IMG/VR virus record: IMGVR_UViG_3300036845_000533
Coordinates: 1-53,517 of that record
Strand: one strand, 5' to 3'
DNA length: 53,517 bases
Origin: a virus
This document shows positions 39,176-46,639 of this stretch, one piece after another. The stretch's first letter is position 1; every line of letters begins with the position of its first letter. The position numbers and the translations under genes are program-made. The notes beneath the pieces are model-generated. The model saw nothing but the letters and a program-made list of their open reading frames with translations, had not been told where the DNA came from and ran no database searches.

Positions 39176-39649
39176 CTATTGCGCCGGGACGGCATCTGCC
39201 AGTGCGGACGGAATCGGCACGTTGAGCTTCGACAGCATCTCCACCAGGGCCATCGGACGCTCCACCGCCATCTGCTCGATCGCCGCGAACGTCGCGTCGT
39301 CGCCGGTGGGCTTGGCCGCTTCGCGAATGGAGACGCCGCAGCACGCTGCGACTGCCCGAAAGACCTCAATCACGTCCTTAGTGATCAGATCGCCCGCGTG
39401 TTTCAGGCCCACCTTCGGATCCGCGGCGGGGTGCTCGGTATTCGACAAAGCGTACAAGAGGCCGCGCAACTGCGCGGCGTTCATCAGGGAAGGCGTGAAT
39501 ACCGCGCTCAGAAGATTGAATCCGCAAACGGCTTCCGCGTCGGCGATCTCGTTGAAGTCATAGACCAGCGTGAATGTGACGTTGGGCGTGTCCTCGAAGG
39601 AAAACTCCACCCGGGTTTTGCCGCCATCCTCGTCGTGAATTGTTTTCAT
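39176..39649 (-). CDS. Tail assembly chaperone 2
   Basis: A 157-residue protein: EFSFEDTPNVTFTLVYDFNE, then EAVCGFNLLSAVFTPSLMNA and AQLRGLLYALSNTEHPAADP, VGLKHAGDLITKDVIEVFRA. This beta-then-helix arrangement with LRGLLYALxxxEHPxxxxxxVGxxI is typical of tail assembly chaperones. It overlaps the preceding chaperone by 4 bp (ATGA), so the two are translationally coupled; no slippery heptamer for a programmed frameshift was seen. Confidence 0.75.
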   Translation of the reverse strand: MKTIHDEDGGKTRVEFSFEDTPNVTFTLVYDFNEIADAEAVCGFNLLSAVFTPSLMNAAQLRGLLYALSNTEHPAADPKVGLKHAGDLITKDVIEVFRAVAACCGVSIREAAKPTGDDATFAAIEQMAVERPMALVEMLSKLNVPIPSALADAVPAQ

Positions 39650-40326
39650 TGCTTCAAAGCTCCAATGCTGGTAAAGACCTGCTTGATGCGTTCTCCGGTA
39701 AGCGGCTGTTCTTCGGGCGTGAGCCGCTCATCCGGGTGCAACATGAAGCGGTCCATCGAGACGCTCCGTTCAGGCGCGCGGTAGGAGAAGTTCACCAGGT
39801 GCGCCGTCAGATTCGCCATCATCATCTCGAGCGGGCGCTGGCTCTCGATCCGGGCTTCCTGAAGCGCGTCGAATTGTCGGCGCGTCATGTCCAGCCAGTC
39901 TTCGTCGCTCAGACGGAACCGGATGCGCGCGGTCGCCCAGATCTCGACCCAGGTTTGAATTTTCGCGGGCCGTTCCGGTTGGTTATCCTTCGGCCGGCGG
40001 GCTTTCGTCTCCCTGGGCACAGGATCCGGCATAGAGGCCACAAAGGCATCGGCGAGTTTCCTGCGGATCGCGGGCAGGTTCTTCCGGCCGATCTGGGCTC
40101 CGATCTCGACGGCGGTCATCTGGCTGCCGGCCCGCGAGAGGCAGCCGTGAAGCAGCGTACGAATCAGCAGGGCGGAAAGAGTCCACGGCCGGATCGTATT
40201 GAGCATGTCGATCCCCGTCGCGACATGACAATCCAGCAGGACCCCGTAGGTGATCACCAGGGGCCACTTCTTACCGGCAAGTTCGACCTCAACCCGCCGG
40301 TGAAGTTTTTGGGCAAGCCCGCTCAT
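39646..40326 (-). CDS. Tail assembly chaperone 1
   Basis: A 226-residue protein. The N-terminal 90 residues (RRVEVELAGKKWPLVITYGV, LLDCHVATGIDMLN, TLSALLIRTLLHGCLSRAG) match phage tail assembly chaperones that keep the tape measure soluble. The C-terminal part (WVEIWATARIRFRLSDEDWL, MTRRQFDALQEAR) is the WxxxxxxARxxLxLSxxxFWxxTPRQxxAL extension of such proteins, together in one chain. It overlaps the next chaperone gene. A Pro-rich linker joins the two parts. Confidence 0.75.
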   Translation of the reverse strand: MSGLAQKLHRRVEVELAGKKWPLVITYGVLLDCHVATGIDMLNTIRPWTLSALLIRTLLHGCLSRAGSQMTAVEIGAQIGRKNLPAIRRKLADAFVASMPDPVPRETKARRPKDNQPERPAKIQTWVEIWATARIRFRLSDEDWLDMTRRQFDALQEARIESQRPLEMMMANLTAHLVNFSYRAPERSVSMDRFMLHPDERLTPEEQPLTGERIKQVFTSIGALKQ

Positions 40327-40339
40327 GCGGTCGAGGACC

Positions 40340-40804
40340 CTAAACGACCGTTTCGGTGATCGCGCCGGAAATCTGGAGTTCCGTCGAGAACTCGATGGGC
40401 TTATTCAGCTCAAACGGGCCGGGATCATACTTGGTGATGTATCCGGTGCCGGTGATGGTGTACGTTTTCGTTCCGCGCAAAATGGACGAGACGATCTGCC
40501 ACGGAATGAAAGCCTGACTCTGGGCCATGGTCAGAAACTGGAGATGTGTAATGTCGCCGGTATGCTGCCCGGTGATCTTGATGGTGCCGGGTTTGATCAT
40601 GCCGGGAATGAATTCTTCCGTGTTGTTGATCGAAAGCAGATGGCTCGTGGCGACCTGCGGCACATCGAGAAGCGTGGCCGTGATCGATTTGACTTCGACC
40701 ACGTTGGTGAAAACGGGCGGACTCGCGGTGGTTCCGATGGCAAACGTGGCGAGATAGCCAGTGGTGGCTTTCGAAGCATAGGTAGCGGGCGGTGCAAACG
40801 GCAT
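40340..40804 (-). CDS. Major tail tube protein
   Basis: A 154-residue, beta-rich protein with the tail tube pattern: TGYLATFAIGTTASPPVFTN, VVEVKSITATLLDVPQ, INNTEEFIPGMIKPGTIKIT, and ELNKPIEFSTELQISGAITE. The VVEVKSI, then PGMIKPGTIKITG strands correspond to the tube-forming beta barrel shared by siphovirus tail tubes and Hcp. Its place between tail terminator and chaperones agrees. Confidence 0.85.
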   Translation of the reverse strand: MPFAPPATYASKATTGYLATFAIGTTASPPVFTNVVEVKSITATLLDVPQVATSHLLSINNTEEFIPGMIKPGTIKITGQHTGDITHLQFLTMAQSQAFIPWQIVSSILRGTKTYTITGTGYITKYDPGPFELNKPIEFSTELQISGAITETVV

Positions 40805-40806
40805 GT

Positions 40807-41229
40807 TCAGACTCCTTGAATCGGACGTTGAGAGGGGAGAGGAAAGGTCGGGTAATAGTTCACATAGAACTCAATCAGCCGGCGGTAGTTGCGTGCTGCG
40901 GGATCTTGCTCGAAATCAATCATGTCGGACGGGAAGATGCTGTCTACCTGCGTCGCGTCGGGATCGGTCAGTATTCCCCGGTAACCCATCAGGACCGCGG
41001 AAATGCGGTCGGCCAGGTCGAAAGCGGTGGCCTGAGTCGTACCGAAGCAGTTGAACTCCATGCGGCGCTGCGCCATACCTCCCGGAACCTGCAAGCCGGC
41101 GATGGTGCGTTCGTGAATCGTGAGAAATGTATAATTTGGCAGGGTCGCGTTCGAAGGCAGTTGATTGGCAAAGCCGCCGATGAAGTTCAGCGACGTGTTG
41201 ATCAGCATGACCAGCCCTTGTTCGAGCAT
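40807..41229 (-). CDS. Tail terminator/completion protein (DUF3168-like)
   Basis: A 140-residue protein: MLEQGLVMLINTSLNFIGGF, then TLPNYTFLTIHERTIAGLQV and AQRRMEFNCFGTTQATAFDL, ADRISAVLMGYRGIL. The order (N-terminal helix, TIxxxxxxxxxxxxGxxxxRxxxxCFGxTxxxAxxLADRI) matches the tail completion proteins (DUF3168/gp17 type) that close the tail and join it to the head. It follows the glycosyltransferase block and precedes the tail tube. Confidence 0.75.
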   Translation of the reverse strand: MLEQGLVMLINTSLNFIGGFANQLPSNATLPNYTFLTIHERTIAGLQVPGGMAQRRMEFNCFGTTQATAFDLADRISAVLMGYRGILTDPDATQVDSIFPSDMIDFEQDPAARNYRRLIEFYVNYYPTFPLPSQRPIQGV

Positions 41230-41235
41230 TCGCGA

Positions 41236-41931
41236 CTAACTAAGCGGCGCGAGCTTCAATGGACCCGCGTGAAGAAAAGTGGAGTCAGCCGGAAAGCTGT
41301 CTCCGATAACCATATGGCGGTAGCCATCCTCCAGGGTGTTGCCGGGGTCCTGGCGGTTGTACCACTCGAATTTGCGCACGCGGTCGTCGCGGTACATGTA
41401 CCCGAAGTGCAGGAGCTGCGCGTCGAGCCGCCGCGCGACACTCTGCAGGGGGATAGGCGCGTTGCCGCAATGAAACCCGCCGCGAGCCCGCGCCATGAAC
41501 GGAGAGCCATCTGGCCGGAACATGCTGGGGCGCGAGAAATGGCCGTATATGCCGTCCAGGCGGATCTGGTTTTCCGAGTCCCACAGATAAAGAATCTGGA
41601 ACGAGTAGCAGCCCCTCGGACTTCGCATGGCAGCCAGCACAGCCGGCACCGACGAGGGCGCCAGCATCTCATCTCCGTCGATCATCAGGACCCACTCGTC
41701 GCCATCGCATTCGCCCAGCAACCAGTTCTTGTCGCGCGTCTCGTCGAGCCCCTCGAAGGGAGAAGCCAGCACCTCGACGCGGGGAATCGCCGCGCAGATC
41801 TCCGGCGTGCCATCGGTCGAGTGATCGTCCATCACGAGGACGCGATCGCACACCGGCAGGATCGACCGCACCGAGCGGGCGATCCAGCGGGCTTCGTTCT
41901 TTACCCTGAGAAGCCCGATCATGTCAGACAC
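41236..41931 (-). CDS. Family-2 glycosyltransferase 1
   Basis: A 231-residue GT-A fold enzyme: IGLLRVKNEARWIARSVRSI, DRVLVMDDHSTDGTPEIC, and VLMIDGDEMLAPSSVPAVLA with DGDE as the DXD-type metal-binding triad. It has the N-terminal nucleotide-sugar domain and a shorter acceptor part (YMYRDDRVRKFEWYNRQDPG). It would move a hexose from a nucleotide sugar to an unknown acceptor. It is the last of five consecutive glycosyltransferase genes and overlaps the previous one by 8 bp. Confidence 0.88.
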   Translation of the reverse strand: MSDMIGLLRVKNEARWIARSVRSILPVCDRVLVMDDHSTDGTPEICAAIPRVEVLASPFEGLDETRDKNWLLGECDGDEWVLMIDGDEMLAPSSVPAVLAAMRSPRGCYSFQILYLWDSENQIRLDGIYGHFSRPSMFRPDGSPFMARARGGFHCGNAPIPLQSVARRLDAQLLHFGYMYRDDRVRKFEWYNRQDPGNTLEDGYRHMVIGDSFPADSTFLHAGPLKLAPLS

Positions 41932-42544
41932 ACTGGAATGGAACCCCGGACCATTTCCGCTTCAGCCGTTGCCGGTAGATGCGGTTCTGAGCCTGCCACG
42001 AAGAATCAAATGTGCTCAAGCCGCTATGCGTCGCTTCCGCGGGCGGGACCACCACCGGGATCCCCCGCGCGTGCGCCTCGAGGCAAAGGTCTTCGACATG
42101 ACAATGAAACCCGTCGAAAGTCTGCTCATCAAAGCGCAGACCGGAATCCCGCCGGAAGAACACGGAACAGGAATCGAGCGTCGAGACGGGACCCGGCACG
42201 TCTTCAATGGCGCCATCAGACTGGACCTGCAACTCCGTGTTATGGCACCAGCGGTAATGCCGGTCCAGATCAATCCCGACGATGCCCGTCACGAAGCCAT
42301 TGGCGGCCATCGCCGTAAAGGTTTCGAGGGCGCCGGCGCCCAGATAGACATCGGCATGCAGCAGGCCGAATACGGGAGTTGCCGCCGCATCGAGAAAGCG
42401 ATTGCCGATCGCAGCGAGCGATTCGCCGTGCGCGTTCACCACCCGCGCAACGACCATCGCCATCCGGGTGTGAAGCGTTGAGAAGGCGCATGACTGCTCA
42501 ACATCCTTGCTCACGACGGCGATGGTCAGTTGCGGCGTCTGCAT
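41924..42544 (-). CDS. Family-2 glycosyltransferase 2, divergent
   Basis: ATG 42544 (MQTPQLTIAVVSKDVEQSC) is used, two bases from the previous stop. The 206-residue product is a divergent GT2: FLDAAATPVFGLLHADVYL with HADV in the DXD place, DSCSVFFRRDSGLRFDEQ and CHVEDLCLEAHARGIPVVVP, the typical acceptor-side helix. The nucleotide-binding N-terminus is shorter than usual. Activity is less certain than for its neighbours. Confidence 0.7.
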   Translation of the reverse strand: MQTPQLTIAVVSKDVEQSCAFSTLHTRMAMVVARVVNAHGESLAAIGNRFLDAAATPVFGLLHADVYLGAGALETFTAMAANGFVTGIVGIDLDRHYRWCHNTELQVQSDGAIEDVPGPVSTLDSCSVFFRRDSGLRFDEQTFDGFHCHVEDLCLEAHARGIPVVVPPAEATHSGLSTFDSSWQAQNRIYRQRLKRKWSGVPFQCV

Positions 42545-42545
42545 T

Positions 42546-43103
42546 TTAGTTGTGGATGAAAAGTACCCCTGGCACCTTGGCATGCCTGACGCCTGCCGCA
42601 ATAAGATCGTCGATCAGAAAGTGATCGGCCATCCGCAACCCGTCCGGCCGCTCCCACGGAAAGGGCTGGAAGCACTCGCGTTTGACCAGAAAGCCGCCCT
42701 TGTCGATATCGAGGCCAGGCTCGACCCGGATCGGCGCATAGACGCCGGTGAGCCGCGGATCGTAGAGCATGTCGCAATACGTCAGATCGGCTTTCGGCTC
42801 GAGCATCAACTCGAGGAAGCGCGGCACGTAGTAACCGTCGTCCGAGGGAAAGCAGAGATACTCGCCCATGGCATGTTTCGCGCCCAGATTGGAGGATTCG
42901 TAGCAGTTACTCTTCCGCGCCGCAATGTACTGGAAGCGGTGGTCATACATATCGTTCAGCCTCTCCAGGTTTCCCCACTCGCGGTCCCCGTTATCGACCA
43001 CGATCACGTCGAAACCCGGCTCGGTCTGCACCTTGAGCGACCACAGCAGGCAGGCCAGCGCGTCGGGACGGTCGTAGGCGGAGACGATGAAGCTACACTT
43101 CAT
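42546..43103 (-). CDS. Family-2 glycosyltransferase 3
   Basis: ATG 43103 (MKCSFIVSAYDRPDALACLL) overlaps the previous stop (ATGA). The 185-residue enzyme has FIVSAYDRPDALACLLWSLK, DVIVVDNGDREWGNLERLND, NLGAKHAMGEYLCFPSDDGY with a SDDG metal motif, and a C-terminal RMADHFLIDDLIAAGV. It is a compact GT-A domain with little else. The substrate is unknown. Confidence 0.83.
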   Translation of the reverse strand: MKCSFIVSAYDRPDALACLLWSLKVQTEPGFDVIVVDNGDREWGNLERLNDMYDHRFQYIAARKSNCYESSNLGAKHAMGEYLCFPSDDGYYVPRFLELMLEPKADLTYCDMLYDPRLTGVYAPIRVEPGLDIDKGGFLVKRECFQPFPWERPDGLRMADHFLIDDLIAAGVRHAKVPGVLFIHN

Positions 43104-43804
43104 CCGGCAGCCTCCCATTTCGCCTGATAGATCCTGCGGCCCGGCTCAATCGACAGCGGCTGGTATTCCCCTTTGTAATGCCGGAAGGTCGAAGGCAGCA
43201 TGGCGTGATCGACAAAGCAATGATCGTAGATGCCCACGTCGAGACCGGCCAACCGCACCCGACGGCAGTAGTCATTGTCTTCCCAACCGTAAATCGGAGC
43301 GCCCGTCTCGTCGGACCCGCCAAAGCGTTCATCGAGGAGACCCACCAGATCGATCGTCCTCCGCGGAATCAGGACAGCTATGAAGCACACCATTTCATCG
43401 GCGCGCAGTCCGATCCCGCGCGGATTCTGATTCACATTCCCGGCGTTGTTCGCAGCCGCGGCGATGAGGCCATAATTGCTGTGCTCTGCGGCGAGACTCT
43501 GCAGCGTCGAGAAGCCGAAGGGCGTCTGGAGCAGCGCGTCGTCATTCAGTAGAACCACATCGCGCGCCGCCGCTGCCTGGATGCCCAGATTACAGTTCCT
43601 CGCGAAGACGAAGGGCGCGACGCCCGCAAGGATTGTCGAGTGGTCGACAATGTACTGCCGGAACTCGCCCTTCACTCCGAAGTCGATGCCGTCGTCGATC
43701 ACAATAATCTCCACACCCGGATCGTAGTGATGCACGTTGATAACGCACGCCATGAGATTCCGGAGACTGCGGCTCGGGATGACAACCGTGACGGAGGATT
43801 TCAT
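43100..43804 (-). CDS. Family-2 glycosyltransferase 4
   Basis: ATG 43804 (MKSSVTVVIPSRSLRNLM) overlaps the previous stop as ATGA. The 234-residue protein has VTVVIPSRSLRN, EIIVIDDGIDFGVKGEFRQY, FVFARNCNLGIQAAAARDVV, LLNDDALLQ (NDD) and the acceptor-side helix GWEDNDYCRRVRLAGLDVGI. This is a typical GT2 fold with rhamnosyl- or galactofuranosyl-transferase-like features, though sugar specificity cannot be read from sequence. Confidence 0.85.
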   Translation of the reverse strand: MKSSVTVVIPSRSLRNLMACVINVHHYDPGVEIIVIDDGIDFGVKGEFRQYIVDHSTILAGVAPFVFARNCNLGIQAAAARDVVLLNDDALLQTPFGFSTLQSLAAEHSNYGLIAAAANNAGNVNQNPRGIGLRADEMVCFIAVLIPRRTIDLVGLLDERFGGSDETGAPIYGWEDNDYCRRVRLAGLDVGIYDHCFVDHAMLPSTFRHYKGEYQPLSIEPGRRIYQAKWEAAG

Positions 43805-44472
43805 GCGGCTCCGATGGCATGTAGAGAGTGCCGCCGCCACGCGTAGGAAGGCGGATCACAGGGTGCCCAGTTGCCGCTCTCCTCTACCGCGCGCGGACTG
43901 GTGTTGCCGGGATGTATGGTCGCGTGCATCAGATCGATGCGCTGCGAGATCGCCAGCACTTTGGCTTGTCCCGCCACCAAAGTGAAGGCCAGATCCTCAT
44001 GGATGTGCTGGTCTTCGAAGGGATGCTCGAGCGCCCAGCTGCGCCGGTACGCAAGCGAGGTTCCCAGGCACAGCGCCGCGTTGCCCGAGTACAGATGCCA
44101 GCGTTCGCCGTCGGTGAAGCGCATAGACCGATAGCCCGTCACCATAGCCGGCGAATGGCTCAGGATCTCGGTCTGATCGCGCATCCGTCCCGGTTCGGAG
44201 TGATCGTCGTCGTCCCATGTGGCGATAATTTCGCCCTGCGCCATCCGGACGCCGATATTCCGCTTCGCGCCGATGGTAAACCCTTCAGCCACATGGACAT
44301 GCCGGACCCTGGATGTGTCCCTGGGGATCAGATCCGAGACATCGTCGCCATCGGCAAGGATCAGCATTTCCCGCGGCTCATAGTCCTGGCGCAGGAAACA
44401 CGCGATCGACTGCGGAAGCCAGTTGCGCCGATTGCGGGTCAGGCAGAGAGCGGTCACCAGAGGGCGTTGCAT
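43801..44472 (-). CDS. Family-2 glycosyltransferase 5
   Basis: ATG 44472 (MQRPLVTALCLTRNRRNWLP) is used; a longer reading overlaps the head-closure gene and is Arg-rich. The 223-residue protein has TALCLTRNRRNWLPQSIACF, EMLILADGDDVSDLIP, GAKRNIGVRMAQGEIIATWD then DDDHS (the DXD triad), and EDQHIHEDLAFTLVAGQAKV. It is the first of the five glycosyltransferases and lies immediately behind the head-closure gene. Confidence 0.87.
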   Translation of the reverse strand: MQRPLVTALCLTRNRRNWLPQSIACFLRQDYEPREMLILADGDDVSDLIPRDTSRVRHVHVAEGFTIGAKRNIGVRMAQGEIIATWDDDDHSEPGRMRDQTEILSHSPAMVTGYRSMRFTDGERWHLYSGNAALCLGTSLAYRRSWALEHPFEDQHIHEDLAFTLVAGQAKVLAISQRIDLMHATIHPGNTSPRAVEESGNWAPCDPPSYAWRRHSLHAIGAA

Positions 44473-44477
44473 ACGGT

Positions 44478-44870
44478 TTAAGGGGAGGACTCGTCTCCGA
44501 GGGCAAGACAGTTCAATACCAAAATCCGGTTCAGTGCCATGACGTTCGCCACGGACTGAATCACGTAGGTATCGCCAAACTCGGTCACCAGACGCATCCC
44601 GCCAGCGATCCCCGGCTGGTACCGGATCGCCACCGGGATAAACACCATGCTGGTGGTCTGCCCACCCCGCACCGCGTCGACGCCGCGCACCGGGTTCAGC
44701 GCCGCCTTCGCGGTGGTAAATGTCGTCCATGTACTGAGCAGGCCGCCGGCGTCATAGGCGGGCGGGCTTCCCGGCCCGTACGATTGAATCGTGACCAGAT
44801 GGCGCATCCGGCCCATCTCGATGGTGGGCCACCCGTTGACGACTTTGACAAACTCACTAAGGACCGCCAC
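44478..44870 (-). CDS. Head closure protein
   Basis: A 130-residue protein with GRMRHLVTIQSYGPGSPPA, then STWTTFTTAKAALNPVRGVD, AVRGGQTTSMVFIPVAIRYQ, and MRLVTEFGDTYVIQSVANVM. The MRHxVTIQ...WxxxxxxxAxxxPxxG...RY motif order is that of SPP1 gp16/HK97 gp9-type head-tail joining proteins. The GTG at 44870 is the annotated start; ATG 44816 or 44807 (MRHLVTIQ) is quite possible. Confidence 0.75.
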   Translation of the reverse strand: MAVLSEFVKVVNGWPTIEMGRMRHLVTIQSYGPGSPPAYDAGGLLSTWTTFTTAKAALNPVRGVDAVRGGQTTSMVFIPVAIRYQPGIAGGMRLVTEFGDTYVIQSVANVMALNRILVLNCLALGDESSP

Positions 44871-44876
44871 TGTCGG

Positions 44877-45614
44877 TTATCCGCGCGTCCCACAGAAGTC
44901 AAGCATCATGTGCTGCATAAACATACGTTCGATATTGGACGGCACCAGGCCAACGGCGCCGCGGTTTTCAAACCAGAATCCGACCAGATTCAGGATGGCG
45001 AGGTTCAACATTTGAGGAATCCCCGACACGATCGTGGAAGTTACTTGCTGATTCGGCGGCACGGAGGCAATGGTGTGCGTGTCGATGGCCGTCGGATCCG
45101 GATCGTACCCCGCCGTGAAGTTGATCTGAAGCGAATTCGCCACATACAGGGACGCGGGCCAATACTGCCCCGGCATCGGAAAGATGCGCGGCGGTTCGGT
45201 GATGCGGTCGAGCACGAAGTCCACGTCCTGCAGCAGTGTCTGGGTGTTTCCGGTCGAATCGATAAAGATCATGCCCTGAACGCTAATGACGGGCGGATAA
45301 GCCAGCTTGATCATCTGCGAGTAGTTCCAAAGTGTCGAGGAGTACCGCGGCAGACTGTAGTAAGCGGGCGGATAGGCCGATTGCGACTGAATCGTGTCCG
45401 TGTAGTACGGGAAGCTGTCGAGCACCTGCGTCCAGGTCCGCTGCGCCAGTCCGCGTCCGGTAATGATCTCACCCTGGATGCGTGCCGCGGTGATCCAGTT
45501 CGTGATGAAGACATCCTCCTGCGTCCAGGAGTCGGGAACGCTCATGAAGAGCCGTGCGTCCGCCAGAGTCACCGGTTCAGCGGTGGGAAGTGAAGTCTCT
45601 CTGCAATAGCCCAC
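44877..45614 (-). CDS. Head-tail adaptor (HK97 gp6-like)
   Basis: A 245-residue protein: EPVTLADARLFMSVPDSWTQ, EDVFITNWITAARIQGEIIT, GRGLAQRTWTQVLDSFP, YPPVISVQGMIF, and NSLQINFTAGYDPDPTAID. This is the pattern of phage DNA-packaging/head-tail connector proteins (LxDAKxxLRV, WIxAAxxxxExxTGRxLxxQTW, INFTAGYG). The start is GTG. It forms the ring under the portal. Confidence 0.85.
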   Translation of the reverse strand: MGYCRETSLPTAEPVTLADARLFMSVPDSWTQEDVFITNWITAARIQGEIITGRGLAQRTWTQVLDSFPYYTDTIQSQSAYPPAYYSLPRYSSTLWNYSQMIKLAYPPVISVQGMIFIDSTGNTQTLLQDVDFVLDRITEPPRIFPMPGQYWPASLYVANSLQINFTAGYDPDPTAIDTHTIASVPPNQQVTSTIVSGIPQMLNLAILNLVGFWFENRGAVGLVPSNIERMFMQHMMLDFCGTRG

Positions 45615-45615
45615 T

Positions 45616-45825
45616 TTATTTTTTTCGTCGTCGGGTTAATGGTCGCGGAAGAACTGCCGTTTCGACGGCCGGCTGAAGCATGGCGACTTCGGACGGACCG
45701 ACCACGGCAGTTTCGGATGGGCGCAGTGTGCGGGTGTTCTCCCAGCCGCAGTTCATACAGACGACGATCGGCTGGTCGGACTCGGGCGGAATCTCCTGGC
45801 GGCAGCGGTCGCAGATGTCATACAT
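45616..45825 (-). CDS. Small zinc-ribbon protein in the head region
   Basis: A 69-residue protein with MYDICDRCRQEIP and VVCMNCGWENTRTL: two CxxC pairs, one zinc. The C-terminus is basic (PLTRRRKK). It is small and lies between the decoration-like and adaptor genes. The role is unknown. Confidence 0.6.
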   Translation of the reverse strand: MYDICDRCRQEIPPESDQPIVVCMNCGWENTRTLRPSETAVVGPSEVAMLQPAVETAVLPRPLTRRRKK

Positions 45826-45838
45826 GATGGTGCGTGGT

Positions 45839-46321
45839 TCAACTCAACACGCCACCACCGGCATTGGTGGCCGTCGTGCTTGTATCTGCCATCCACGTGC
45901 CGTTGTACGACTTCAGCTTCACGGAATTGCCGATGAACCCGTTCATGGTCACGACATGGTAGATCGAATTGATCCCGTTCGCGGGCGTGGTGACCGTGTG
46001 GGCAAAAGCGGTTCCTGACAAGATGGTCAGTGTTTTGCCGTCGTCCGTGCCAGCTACCGGCAGCGCCAGTGTCAAAGCAGCAAGGCTCGTCGCCATGATG
46101 ACCGCCGTGCCCGACTTGATGCCGATCGCGCCGCTCTGAACTTCTGTCTCGACTTTATCGCCCGCCGTGATGTCCGGAGAGCCTGGACCGACCGTGCCAG
46201 CGAAGCCGGGCAGCGGTGTGGCGAGTTGCGATGGTGCCAGGACCACCACCGGATGGACTGCTGCATCATGAGTGGTTTCATGAGCGGTTTCATGGACTGT
46301 ATCTAGCATTTTGGTACTCAT
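45839..46321 (-). CDS. Capsid decoration-like protein
   Basis: A 160-residue protein with a His/Thr-rich start (VHETAHETTHDAAVHPVVV), then beta-rich IKSGTAVIMATSLAALTLAL, PVAGTDDGKTLTILSGTAFA, NGFIGNSVKLKSYNGTWM. The pattern (ALTLALP...DDGKxLTI...AHTVTTPANGIN) is found in phage decoration and fibre proteins. It is encoded close to the capsid gene, with an AAGGAG ribosome-binding site. A head decoration role is an inference. Confidence 0.6.
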   Translation of the reverse strand: MSTKMLDTVHETAHETTHDAAVHPVVVLAPSQLATPLPGFAGTVGPGSPDITAGDKVETEVQSGAIGIKSGTAVIMATSLAALTLALPVAGTDDGKTLTILSGTAFAHTVTTPANGINSIYHVVTMNGFIGNSVKLKSYNGTWMADTSTTATNAGGGVLS

Positions 46322-46352
46322 AGTGACTCCTTTTTTGGTTGATGTAACGGAT

Positions 46353-46538
46353 TTATCGGCGCAGAGGGGCGACGCCCAGCAAGCCCGACAGGAAATAAAG
46401 CAGCCAGAGAACCACGCCCACGATGATGACGATGCGAATCATACGTGCGATAGCCGGGTCCATCGGAATCATCTGGATGAGCCATAAAGCCAGACCGACG
46501 GCGACCAGAACGATGACGATCTCGATCAGGAATCCCAT
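46353..46538 (-). CDS. Small two-helix membrane protein (Thivi_2564-like)
   Basis: A 61-residue protein with two transmembrane helices (IEIVIVLVAVGLALWLIQMI and IRIVIIVGVVLWLLYFLSGL) joined by a short PMDPAIARM loop. This fits the Thivi_2564 family, common in Gram-negative bacteria and phages, of unknown role. A strong AAGGAG precedes it. With no recognised lysis genes, it is a weak candidate for a holin or pinholin, although its place in the head cluster is unusual for one. Confidence 0.7.
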   Translation of the reverse strand: MGFLIEIVIVLVAVGLALWLIQMIPMDPAIARMIRIVIIVGVVLWLLYFLSGLLGVAPLRR

Positions 46539-46557
46539 AGTGTTTCTCCTTCCGCAG

Positions 46558-46621
46558 CCGAAAGCATGGTCCGACGATCGTTACCCTGTGTTCGCAAGGC
46601 GCGACCGGACACTGCTTTCGG
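46558..46621 (-). other. Long-range hairpin after the capsid gene region
   Basis: CCGAAAGCA (46558-46566) pairs perfectly with TGCTTTCGG (46613-46621). An inner GTCCG (46569-46573) pairs with CGGAC (46606-46610) after a two-base internal loop. It lies in the 101-bp gap between the capsid stop and the next gene. No T-run follows on the minus strand, so mRNA processing or stability is more likely than termination. Confidence 0.5.
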
Positions 46622-46639
46622 CATCACGGATTGCTGTTG

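Noticed and set aside
39646-39649. Programmed -1 frameshift between tail chaperones
   Set aside because: No slippery heptamer is visible at the overlap. ATGA coupling is sufficient explanation.
40792-42318. 508-residue plus-strand ORF
   Set aside because: Antisense to the tail terminator and two glycosyltransferases, which have clear motifs; low-complexity composition.
44313-45593. 426-residue plus-strand ORF
   Set aside because: Antisense to head-closure and adaptor genes, with His/Arg-rich shadow composition.
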